The notes under the pieces: model-generated
What the model was told of the DNA's origin: nothing
The model's database searches: none
The model's input: the letters and a program-made list of their open reading frames with translations, nothing else
Program-made: the position numbers and the translations under genes
In this document: one piece after another, positions 7,281-14,441 of the stretch
Layout: the number at the start of each line of letters is the position of its first letter
Numbering within the stretch: the first letter of the stretch is position 1
Source: Saprospiraceae bacterium
Lineage (GTDB): Bacteria > Bacteroidota > Bacteroidia > Chitinophagales > Saprospiraceae
DNA length: 15,221 nt
Reading direction: 5' to 3'
NCBI GenBank assembly: GCA_013001805.1
Contig: JABDLW010000813.1
Location: forward strand, 1-15,221

Positions 7281-8216
7281 TTGAAACGAATACTTATTAC
7301 CGGCGCTGCCGGATTCCTGGGATCGCATTTATGTGATAGATTTATGGCAGAAGGCTACCATGTCGTGGGAATGGATAACCTGCTAACCGGCTCGCTCAAG
7401 AATATTGAGCACCTCTTCAAGGATGCGAATTTTGACTTTTACCATCATGATGTCTCGAAATTTGTACATGTGCCCGGGCAACTTGATTTTATTCTGCATT
7501 TTGCTTCGCCGGCCAGCCCCATCGATTACCTTAAAATGCCCATACAGACGCTGAAAGTAGGTTCCTTGGGCACCCACAATCTGCTAGGTCTGGCAAGGGT
7601 GAAGAAGTCCAGAATCCTGATCGCTTCCACTTCGGAAGTTTACGGTGACCCCCTGGTGCATCCGCAGGTGGAAGAATACTGGGGCAATGTCAATCCTGTC
7701 GGCCCCCGGGGAGTATACGACGAAGCCAAACGTTTTCAGGAAGCTATCACCATGGCATATCACAATGCACATGGTGTGGAGACCCGTATCGCGCGGATAT
7801 TTAATACCTACGGACCTCGAATGCGGATTGAAGATGGTCGGGCTCTACCTGCATTCATGAGTCAGACTCTACGTAATGAGCCCCTTTCCATCTTTGGTGA
7901 TGGTATGCAAACTCGCTCATTTTGTTATGTCGACGATCTTATTGAAGGGATTTTTCGGTTACTGCACAGCGACTACCACTTGCCGGTAAATATTGGAAAT
8001 CCTGCAGAAATTACCGTCAAGCAATTAGCTATGGAAATACTGGCTCTGGTGCCGGGCTCCACTTCCGAATTGAGTTATCATGACTTACCCGCGGATGACC
8101 CCAAGGTGCGTCAACCCGATGTAACCCGTGCCAGCGAAATCTTGGGATGGGAACCTAAGGTAGAGCGTATTGATGGACTAAAGCGTACTTTAGCCTACTT
8201 TAAATCAGTTGTATAG
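7281..8216 (+). CDS. UDP-glucuronate decarboxylase (UDP-xylose synthase), extended SDR
   Basis: NAD-dependent extended short-chain dehydrogenase/reductase, 311 aa, cytoplasmic. It probably converts UDP-glucuronate to UDP-xylose by oxidation, decarboxylation and reduction. Seen: the Rossmann GAAGFLG at residues 8-14; FASPASP (74-80), the counterpart of the ACPASP block of UXS enzymes; TSEVYG (117-122); GPRGVYDEAK, with the catalytic Tyr146 and Lys150; and ARIFNTYGPRM followed by a GDGMQTRSFCYVDDL segment, all typical of the UXS clade. The start is taken as TTG at 7281 because MKRILITGAAGFLG is the standard beginning of the family and it leaves a leader after the -7 element; a second in-frame TTG at 7269 would add only four residues. 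It is first in a five-gene run, 2 bp before rfbB. Another UDP-sugar epimerase is the main alternative. Confidence 0.88.
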   Translation: MKRILITGAAGFLGSHLCDRFMAEGYHVVGMDNLLTGSLKNIEHLFKDANFDFYHHDVSKFVHVPGQLDFILHFASPASPIDYLKMPIQTLKVGSLGTHNLLGLARVKKSRILIASTSEVYGDPLVHPQVEEYWGNVNPVGPRGVYDEAKRFQEAITMAYHNAHGVETRIARIFNTYGPRMRIEDGRALPAFMSQTLRNEPLSIFGDGMQTRSFCYVDDLIEGIFRLLHSDYHLPVNIGNPAEITVKQLAMEILALVPGSTSELSYHDLPADDPKVRQPDVTRASEILGWEPKVERIDGLKRTLAYFKSVV

Positions 8217-8218
8217 AA

Positions 8219-9295
8219 ATGAAAAAAAGAGAATTCAGATCCATTTTAATTACCGGTGGTGCCGGCTTCATTGGTAGCCACCTGGTGAGACACATGGTGC
8301 AGAAGTATAGCCAGTCCAAAATTATAAACCTCGATAAGCTTACTTATGCAGGTAATCTGGAGAATTTACGGGACGTTGAGGGTAAAGACAACTATATATT
8401 TGAAAGAGTCTGTATCACAGATGAGAAGGAAGTCGAAAGAGTCTTTCAACAACATGATCCGGATCTGGTAATTCATCTGGCGGCAGAATCACACGTGGAT
8501 CGATCTATTGTCTCACCACTTGAGTTTGTCCATACCAATACAGTAGGCACGGCCAATTTGCTCAACCAGGCTAAGCGGCACTGGCAAGAAAGTGATTTTG
8601 CCGGTAAATTATTTTATCAGGTGTCCACTGATGAGGTTTACGGAAGTTTAGGACCGTCGGGCTTTTTCACGGAAGAAACCAGATATGATCCCCGGTCGCC
8701 CTACTCAGCCTCAAAGGCTGGAGCCGATCATCTGGTACGTGCCTATTTCCATACATTCCATATGCCGGTCGTTATTTCTAATTGTTCGAACAACTATGGA
8801 CCCTTCCAGTTTCCGGAAAAATTGATTCCACTGATCATTAACAATATCCGGAACCAAAATGAGCTGCCAGTCTATGGTGATGGCAGCAACGTTCGTGACT
8901 GGTTGCATGTAACGGATCACGTGAAGGCCATTGATCTGGCTGCACATATGGGTATACCCGGTGAAACTTATAATGTCGGTGGGAATAATGAATATAAAAA
9001 CCTAACGATAGTTCATACTTTGTGTGACCTTATTGATGCTAAAGTGGGTAATGCACCGGGTACCTCACGATCGTTAATTAAGTTTGTCAAGGATAGATTG
9101 GGTCACGACCACCGCTACGCCATTGATTCAACTAAAATTACTCAGGGGCTGGGTTGGTCACCCGCGATAAAATTAAAAGAGGGGTTATCTTTAACCATTA
9201 ATTGGTATTTTGAAAATTCGACCTGGCTTGAAAATGTCACTAGTGGAGCATACAAAGATTACTATAATAAGATGTACCGGACAGTTGAGAACTAA
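8219..9295 (+). CDS. rfbB: dTDP-glucose 4,6-dehydratase
   Basis: Extended SDR enzyme, 358 aa, cytoplasmic. It converts dTDP-glucose to dTDP-4-keto-6-deoxyglucose, the branch point to rhamnose and other deoxysugars. Seen: GGAGFIG (residues 13-19) for NAD binding; NLDKLTYAGNLENL (37-50), diagnostic for RmlB; LAAESHVDRS (87-96); STDEVYG (136-142), with the Thr-Asp-Glu catalytic triad members; YSASK (162-166), with Tyr162 and Lys166; NCSNNYGP; and RDWLHVTDH. The length is normal for the family. It starts 2 bp after the preceding stop, and its last codons overlap the start of the SLBB export gene by 11 bp. The rest of the rhamnose set (rfbA, rfbC, rfbD) is not in the window. The final sugar made therefore cannot be told from here. 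Confidence 0.95.
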   Translation: MKKREFRSILITGGAGFIGSHLVRHMVQKYSQSKIINLDKLTYAGNLENLRDVEGKDNYIFERVCITDEKEVERVFQQHDPDLVIHLAAESHVDRSIVSPLEFVHTNTVGTANLLNQAKRHWQESDFAGKLFYQVSTDEVYGSLGPSGFFTEETRYDPRSPYSASKAGADHLVRAYFHTFHMPVVISNCSNNYGPFQFPEKLIPLIINNIRNQNELPVYGDGSNVRDWLHVTDHVKAIDLAAHMGIPGETYNVGGNNEYKNLTIVHTLCDLIDAKVGNAPGTSRSLIKFVKDRLGHDHRYAIDSTKITQGLGWSPAIKLKEGLSLTINWYFENSTWLENVTSGAYKDYYNKMYRTVEN

Positions 9296-12026
9296 GCTCC
9301 TGATTTTTCTAACAATATTGCTGGCAGGCGTATCTGTACAAGTAGATGCTCAGGTCACTGACCAAATGTTACAACAGCAATTGTTGGAGCGGGGTATTGA
9401 CGAGGCTCAGTTCCGGGTCAAATTACGTGAGCGGGGTGTGACATACAATTCATTGCAAGAAGTACCACCGGAGAAATATGCTGAAATAGAAACCATCGTC
9501 AAAGAGATCATTGACGAGATGGAACGGGAGAAGGCTGCGGCGACAGCCGGTGAGCAAATACAAGGAGCCACCCTGCAAACTCCCCAAACGGATGCACTGG
9601 CAGAACCGGTTCGCGAGGTCAAAGAGTCTGTACTCGAAGGTGCAACCATCGAAGAAGCGGTCGTAGAATCTCTGGAAGAACGAGAGCCTGATCTTCCCCC
9701 GGCGAAAATCTACGGACAGGATATTTTCCGTAATCAGACACTGAAGGTTTTTCGTCAGGCAGACAATATTAAACCCAAAGACAACTATTTGCTGGGAAGC
9801 GGTGATGAACTTACTATTTCTATTTGGGGGGTATCCATATTTGAGAGGACCTACACGATTGATGATGCTGGCTATATCAGTCCCGCGGCCATGCCACGGA
9901 TCTTCCTGAAGGACATGACCTTTGAGGCCGCAAAAGAAAAATTACTGCGGCATTTTAGCGCTTTTAATCGCTTTAGTCCCGACCAGTTTGAGGTGTCACT
10001 CAGGTATGCACGTACTATTTCCATTGGGATTTTCGGTGAGGTTTTTGAGCCGGGGAACCATACCATTTCTGCGATAAACTCAGCTTTCAATGCGCTCGTG
10101 GCAGCTGGTGGACCTACCGATATAGGTACTTTACGGAATATAAAGTGGATTAAGAATGATGGCACGATGCAGAAAATCGATGTGTACCAATATATGGTAG
10201 ATCCTACGATAGCAGAAAATTTCTACTTGTCGGATAACGATATCCTTCAAGTCCCGCTGGCCAACCGAATTGTGAGTATTTCGGGTGCCATCACCCGCCC
10301 CATGCGTTATGAGCTGATTGATGGAGAAAACTTGCTAAAATTATTGCAGTATGCCGGAGATTTTACTCCTCAGGCCTACCGCGAAATCATCCAGCTGAAA
10401 CGCTTTGAAAATGATCAACAGAAAGTTATTGATATAAACTACAATACCCTTGCGCGCAACGGAAGTGACTTTACCTTGCGTGATGGAGATCAGATCGTAG
10501 TGAGAAACATACCGGGTCCTTACCGGAATTTTGTCTCAATCGTGGGCTCAGTAGAGCTGCCGGGTGAATACGAATTTACTGAATCAATGCGCATCTCCGA
10601 TTTACTGGAGAAAGGACTGCTAACTGACGAATCGGAGAGAGCATTTGCAGTGCTCCGGAGAAATAATCGTGATGGGACGAGTAATTTTATCCGTGTGGAT
10701 CTTGCTGAAATATTTAGTAATCCTGCGTCTACTGCCAATATCCTGTTGGCCCCCAGTGATCAACTGCGCATTTATAGTAAGGGCACATTTGTCGATCAAT
10801 ATCAGGTGTCGGTAAATGGTCAGGTACGGGCTCCGGGTGAATTCGCTTACGATCCATCAGAAAATATGCGGGTTCGGGATCTCGTGCTCATGGCAGGTGG
10901 ACTAAGTCCACAGGCTACTGACTTTGCCTACGTCATAAGACGGGATTTGGAAACCAGCGAACCACAGTATATTTCGATCCGGATTAAGGAAGCGATGGCT
11001 GATCCCACCTCGGATCAAAACTTGGTTTTAGAGCAAAATGATGTCTTGCAAATTCAATCCAAATTATCCTTTATTGAGGGCGCCAGCATCACGGTAAGTG
11101 GTGCGGTCAGAAATCCCGGGTCTTTTGACTACGATGAGTCTATGAGCATAAAAGACCTGCTTACTTTGGCCAATGGGCTTCGCATCTATGCAGCTACAAA
11201 CCGGATAGAAATATCTCGAATAGTCATTGAGCAAAATACTCCGACCAAAGTAATCATCGCCACTTTAAATGTCGATGAAGACTTGAATCCTGTCGGAAAT
11301 CCATCATTTAAACTGGAGCCCTACGACCGGATATTTGTTCGCTCAGTTCCTGAGTTTGAATTTCAAAAAGAGGTCACTGTTTCCGGGGAGGTGCGGTACC
11401 CCGGACCTTATACGATCATTTCTGACAATGAGCGAATCACCAGTCTGATTCACCGCGCCGGTGGCCTCACCAATGAGGCTTTTCCCTCGGGCGCATTGTT
11501 AGTTCGTTCCTTTGACGCTACTGGGCCTATCGTAATCGAACTGGATAAAGTCCTGGCCAATGAAAGTAGTGAAGCCAATATCATCCTGAAAGATGGAGAT
11601 GTGATTACCGTTCCGAAGATTAAGGACTTTGTAGCTATAGCCGGAGCAGTAAATACGACCAGATTATATCGGCAGGACCTTCTGGGCCAGGACAACAGAG
11701 TAACAGTAGTGTTTGATGGTTCCCGGTCAGCCCGTTATTACATAGACAATTTTGCCGGTGGTTTTGCCGATAATGGCGATCGGAAAAAGGTCACAGTCGA
11801 ATATCCCAATGGCAAGATCAAAGAGGCCAAAGACTTTGGTTTGTTCCGGTCCTATCCCAGGGTAGAAAAAGGGTCTATTGTGCGGGTCGGTACTAAAGAT
11901 GTTGATCCCGAAAGACCTGAATCAGAGAAAGAGTCAATTGATTGGGGAGAAGTGCTGGCCAATGCCGTCACCCAGGCCACAGCTGTACTCACGTTGATAT
12001 TATTGATCGACCGGGCCGGTCGCTAG
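9285..12026 (+). CDS. Multi-SLBB polysaccharide export protein (Wza-related)
   Basis: Large periplasmic/outer-membrane export component, 913 aa, for capsule or exopolysaccharide. The TTG at 9285 is chosen: it gives a clean signal peptide (MRTKLLIFLTILLAG...VDAQ, residues 1-23) and an 11-bp overlap with rfbB. ATGs at 9234 and 9210 would add 17-25 polar residues and overlap rfbB by 62-86 bp. Residues 24-165 are charged and probably alpha-helical or disordered. About 167-241 is the Poly_export domain, opening with LGSGDELTISIWG. SLBB units follow at about 246, 328, 415, 506, 600 and 695, several with the GxVxxPGxY-like core, plus a degenerate one near 781. The last 27 residues (from WGEVLANAV) form a hydrophobic or amphipathic helix, at the place where Wza carries its membrane-spanning helix. 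There is no lipobox Cys, unlike Wza. No Wzc-like kinase, flippase or polymerase is in the window. Confidence 0.9.
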   Translation: MRTKLLIFLTILLAGVSVQVDAQVTDQMLQQQLLERGIDEAQFRVKLRERGVTYNSLQEVPPEKYAEIETIVKEIIDEMEREKAAATAGEQIQGATLQTPQTDALAEPVREVKESVLEGATIEEAVVESLEEREPDLPPAKIYGQDIFRNQTLKVFRQADNIKPKDNYLLGSGDELTISIWGVSIFERTYTIDDAGYISPAAMPRIFLKDMTFEAAKEKLLRHFSAFNRFSPDQFEVSLRYARTISIGIFGEVFEPGNHTISAINSAFNALVAAGGPTDIGTLRNIKWIKNDGTMQKIDVYQYMVDPTIAENFYLSDNDILQVPLANRIVSISGAITRPMRYELIDGENLLKLLQYAGDFTPQAYREIIQLKRFENDQQKVIDINYNTLARNGSDFTLRDGDQIVVRNIPGPYRNFVSIVGSVELPGEYEFTESMRISDLLEKGLLTDESERAFAVLRRNNRDGTSNFIRVDLAEIFSNPASTANILLAPSDQLRIYSKGTFVDQYQVSVNGQVRAPGEFAYDPSENMRVRDLVLMAGGLSPQATDFAYVIRRDLETSEPQYISIRIKEAMADPTSDQNLVLEQNDVLQIQSKLSFIEGASITVSGAVRNPGSFDYDESMSIKDLLTLANGLRIYAATNRIEISRIVIEQNTPTKVIIATLNVDEDLNPVGNPSFKLEPYDRIFVRSVPEFEFQKEVTVSGEVRYPGPYTIISDNERITSLIHRAGGLTNEAFPSGALLVRSFDATGPIVIELDKVLANESSEANIILKDGDVITVPKIKDFVAIAGAVNTTRLYRQDLLGQDNRVTVVFDGSRSARYYIDNFAGGFADNGDRKKVTVEYPNGKIKEAKDFGLFRSYPRVEKGSIVRVGTKDVDPERPESEKESIDWGEVLANAVTQATAVLTLILLIDRAGR

Positions 12027-12028
12027 CT

Positions 12029-12754
12029 ATGGACATCATCTACGGACGTAATCCTGTATTGGAAGCATTAAAGAGCGATCAGGACATTGAACGCGTATAC
12101 ATTCAGGATAGCATCAGTGGTGAGTTTGAAAAAGAAATCAGGTCACTTTGCAAGTCGAAGGATATTCCTCTGAACCGGGTACCAAAAAATAAACTTGATG
12201 CCGAGGTAAAGGGCAATCATCAAGGCATCTTTGCACGGGCAGCTATCATTAAATATACCGATATGGAAGTATTGGTACGCATCCTTTTGCACAAAGGTGA
12301 AAATCCGGTGCTTTTGCTCCTGGATGGCATACAGGATGTGAGAAACCTGGGAGCCATTGCCCGGTCAGCGGAAATCTTTGGTGCCCATGCCCTAGTGATA
12401 CCGAGTAAAAAATCGGCCCCACTTAATGAAGTTGCGATCAAGGCATCAGCTGGTGCTCTCGGGCACATACCCATCTGCCGGGTTTCGAATCTATCCTCAG
12501 CAATTGAATGGCTCTGTCGCAATGACATCGAAATTTTTGGCGCCGAAACCGGAGGCTCCATTCCGCTTCAGGATTTAGATTTTTCCGGACCCTCTGCCAT
12601 CGTACTTGGCGCGGAGGGAAAAGGGATTGATCGAAACTTAAAAATCTATTTTGATCACCACTTTCACATTCCCCAGGTGGGAAATACAGATTCGTTAAAC
12701 GTTTCTGTCGCTGCTGGCATTATATTATATGAAATTTGTAAACAAAGATTATGA
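12029..12754 (+). CDS. rlmB: 23S rRNA (guanosine-2'-O)-methyltransferase, TrmH/SpoU family
   Basis: SPOUT-class RNA methyltransferase, 241 aa, cytoplasmic. The RlmB family methylates the ribose of a conserved guanosine (G2251 in E. coli) in 23S rRNA using S-adenosylmethionine. Seen: an N-terminal substrate-binding domain (residues about 1-75) beginning IIYGRNPVLEAL; SPOUT motif 1 LDGIQDVRNLGAIARSAE (98-115), with the catalytic Asn106 region; motif 2 IVLGAEGKGI (191-200); and motif 3 IPQVGNTDSLNVSVAAGI (214-231), which makes the knot that binds AdoMet. The ATG at 12029 is chosen because it begins the family's standard N-terminus, 2 bp after the SLBB stop; a longer frame from 11942 would lie inside that gene. 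Its stop overlaps the next ATG (ATGA). It has no obvious link to polysaccharide export and may simply be carried by the same transcript. Confidence 0.93.
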   Translation: MDIIYGRNPVLEALKSDQDIERVYIQDSISGEFEKEIRSLCKSKDIPLNRVPKNKLDAEVKGNHQGIFARAAIIKYTDMEVLVRILLHKGENPVLLLLDGIQDVRNLGAIARSAEIFGAHALVIPSKKSAPLNEVAIKASAGALGHIPICRVSNLSSAIEWLCRNDIEIFGAETGGSIPLQDLDFSGPSAIVLGAEGKGIDRNLKIYFDHHFHIPQVGNTDSLNVSVAAGIILYEICKQRL

Positions 12755-13704
12755 AGGATTTCGCGGGCTCTCTCACCATAAAGTTGCTGTTACTGCTGGT
12801 AATTATTTTTGGCAGCTGCAAAACATCGCAACAAAGTCAGTTACAGAAAAGCGAGGTTTCCACGGCCAAAACCGAAACAGCTCTTTTGTGGCGGATTGAA
12901 GGAGAAGATATCAAATCGTCTTATTTATTTGGTACCATCCATATGATTGACAAAGATGAGTATTTCTTTACCGAAGAAATGGAATCGGCACTCCTGGAAA
13001 CCGAAGGCCTTGCATTGGAAATTGATTTAGAAAATGCGATGGACCTGGGTTCACAAATGGGGTTGTTGCAAAAGGCCTTTATGAGAAATGACACTACGCT
13101 ACAAGATTTACTTACGCAGGAAGAATACACATTAGTCAAGGCACATTTTGAAGATATGGGCATTCCATTTTTTCTTTTCGAACGGGTTAAACCTATGTTC
13201 CTGACGATTTTTGCATCGGAGGATATGTTTTCGGGGGGTGGCTTAAATATGGATGACGTCAAATCCTATGAATTGGAGCTGATTGAAAAAGCCAAGGCCC
13301 AGGACAAGGCGGTAACGGGTCTTGAAACGGTAGATTATCAAATGAGTATTTTTGATAGCATTCCTTATGGTGCACAGGCAGACATGTTAGTCACTTCAAT
13401 AGCCTCAGAAGCTGAAGAGGAAGGAGTGATGGACACGTTAATTTACTACTACAAAAAACAGGATTTAATCAAGCTTGATCAGCTTTTAAATTCAGATCCT
13501 ACAACCCGCCAATATAGATCCGTATTGCTCGACAATAGAAATAGAAACTGGATTCCAATTATGCAAAGACAGATGGCAGAAAAGCGTATGTTTTTTGCAG
13601 TTGGGGCCGGCCACCTAAGCGGAGAATTCGGAGTAATCAAATTATTACAAGATCAGGGTTACAAATTATCACCGATTCGAGTGAAAATTCTGTGGGATGG
13701 ATAG
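12751..13704 (+). CDS. TraB/GumN family lipoprotein
   Basis: Exported 317-aa protein of the TraB/GumN (TIKI-like) family, whose eukaryotic relatives are metal-dependent proteases; bacterial roles are mostly undefined. Seen: a lipoprotein signal peptide (hydrophobic residues 10-20, then FGSC with Cys23 as the lipidation site); LLWRIEG followed by FGTIHM (60-65, His64); a central helical region; GLETVDYQ (190-197, Glu192); RNRNW (263-267); and VGAGHLSGEFGV (284-295, His287). The two Gly-x-x-His-like motifs and the conserved Glu are the proposed metal and catalytic residues of the family, and all are present. It overlaps the rlmB stop by four bases, so translation is likely coupled. The name GumN comes from the Xanthomonas xanthan cluster, but a direct role there is not established, so an exopolysaccharide link here is only suggestive. 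The C-terminus is complete. Confidence 0.88.
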   Translation: MKDFAGSLTIKLLLLLVIIFGSCKTSQQSQLQKSEVSTAKTETALLWRIEGEDIKSSYLFGTIHMIDKDEYFFTEEMESALLETEGLALEIDLENAMDLGSQMGLLQKAFMRNDTTLQDLLTQEEYTLVKAHFEDMGIPFFLFERVKPMFLTIFASEDMFSGGGLNMDDVKSYELELIEKAKAQDKAVTGLETVDYQMSIFDSIPYGAQADMLVTSIASEAEEEGVMDTLIYYYKKQDLIKLDQLLNSDPTTRQYRSVLLDNRNRNWIPIMQRQMAEKRMFFAVGAGHLSGEFGVIKLLQDQGYKLSPIRVKILWDG

Positions 13705-13736
13705 CCATTGGGTGATTTCAACGATGATCACCATGG
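13705..13736 (+). terminator. Inverted repeat just after the five-gene run, possible weak terminator
   Basis: CCAT-tg-GGTGAT (13705-13716) pairs with ATCACC-ATGG (13727-13736) across a 10-base loop: ten pairs with a 2-base bulge. It begins directly after the TAG stop of the TraB/GumN gene and is followed by TTTC only, so termination would be weak. It could instead protect the 3' end of the mRNA. The remaining gap to 13870 shows no clear promoter or other feature. Confidence 0.4.
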
Positions 13737-13870
13737 TTTCAGCAGCATTTCTGTCCAGATTGTGAGCGGCTCAAAAGAAATTTTGATAATGGGTTGTGTT
13801 GCATTTCTATTACATCGGAAGGGGTCAACATCGTTGCAGAGTAGGCTGTTTAGCGTAAAAAAAGAGAGCA

Positions 13871-14401
13871 ATGGCATTAATTAAGACGGTAAGGGGTTTT
13901 ACTCCGAAGTGGGGTAATGACTGTTTCCTGGCAGAAAATGCCACGATTATTGGAGACGTTGAAATGGGTGATGCATGTTCGGTGTGGTTTAATGCAGTAG
14001 TCCGGGGAGATGTGAATAAAATTAGCATTGGGAACAAAGTAAATATTCAGGATGGTGCCGTGATTCACTGTACGTATGAGCAGTCTCAAACTATTATTCA
14101 TGATGAAGTAAGTATTGGTCATAATGCCATAGTACACGGTTGTGAAATCGAAGAGCAGGTACTAATTGGGATGGGGGCTATTGTAATGGATCATGCAGTT
14201 GTGCAAAAGCACTGCCTGATTGCCGCAGGTGCGGTTATCCTGGAAAAAACCATTTGTGAATCGGGGTTTATTTACGCTGGAGTACCAGCAAGGAAGATCA
14301 AGGCTATATCTCCGGAAGTCTTTAAACAAAATATATCCCGCATAGCCAACAATTATATCATGTATGCCGGTTGGTTTACTACATCGGACAATAGTTTCTG
14401 A
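13871..14401 (+). CDS. Gamma-class carbonic anhydrase family protein
   Basis: Left-handed beta-helix protein, 176 aa, cytoplasmic and expected to be a trimer. Members bind zinc or iron between subunits; some hydrate CO2, many have unproven activity. Seen: hexapeptide-repeat turns (ATIIGDVEMGDACSVW, KISIGNKVNIQDG); an RGD segment at 45-47, with Arg45 and Asp47 aligning with structural residues of Cam; and QDG (60-62). The three metal-ligand histidines are His66 (VIHC), His84 (GHNA) and His89 (VHGC), in the expected H...H-x4-H pattern. The YAGVPARKIK motif (135-144) and a C-terminal helix follow. All three ligands are present, so activity is plausible. The acidic loop with the proton-shuttle Glu84 of Methanosarcina Cam is absent, as in the shorter CamH/YrdA group. 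The ATG at 13871 follows an A/G-rich stretch. A YrdA/PaaY-like role is the alternative. Confidence 0.9.
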   Translation: MALIKTVRGFTPKWGNDCFLAENATIIGDVEMGDACSVWFNAVVRGDVNKISIGNKVNIQDGAVIHCTYEQSQTIIHDEVSIGHNAIVHGCEIEEQVLIGMGAIVMDHAVVQKHCLIAAGAVILEKTICESGFIYAGVPARKIKAISPEVFKQNISRIANNYIMYAGWFTTSDNSF

Positions 14402-14441
14402 AATTCCAAACCACAGAGATTTAATCACTTCTGGAGATCTG

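Noticed and set aside
9210..9284. Upstream ATG starts (9210, 9234) for the SLBB gene
   Set aside because: They lie inside rfbB, add polar residues before the signal peptide and create a 62-86 bp overlap; TTG 9285 gives a standard signal peptide.
9407..11695. Minus-strand open frames inside the SLBB gene
   Set aside because: Ser/Arg-rich translations without domains, explained by the codon structure of the plus-strand gene.
11942..12028. N-terminal extension of rlmB
   Set aside because: It lies within the end of the SLBB gene and has Cys/His/Arg-rich, non-family sequence; the family start is the ATG at 12029.
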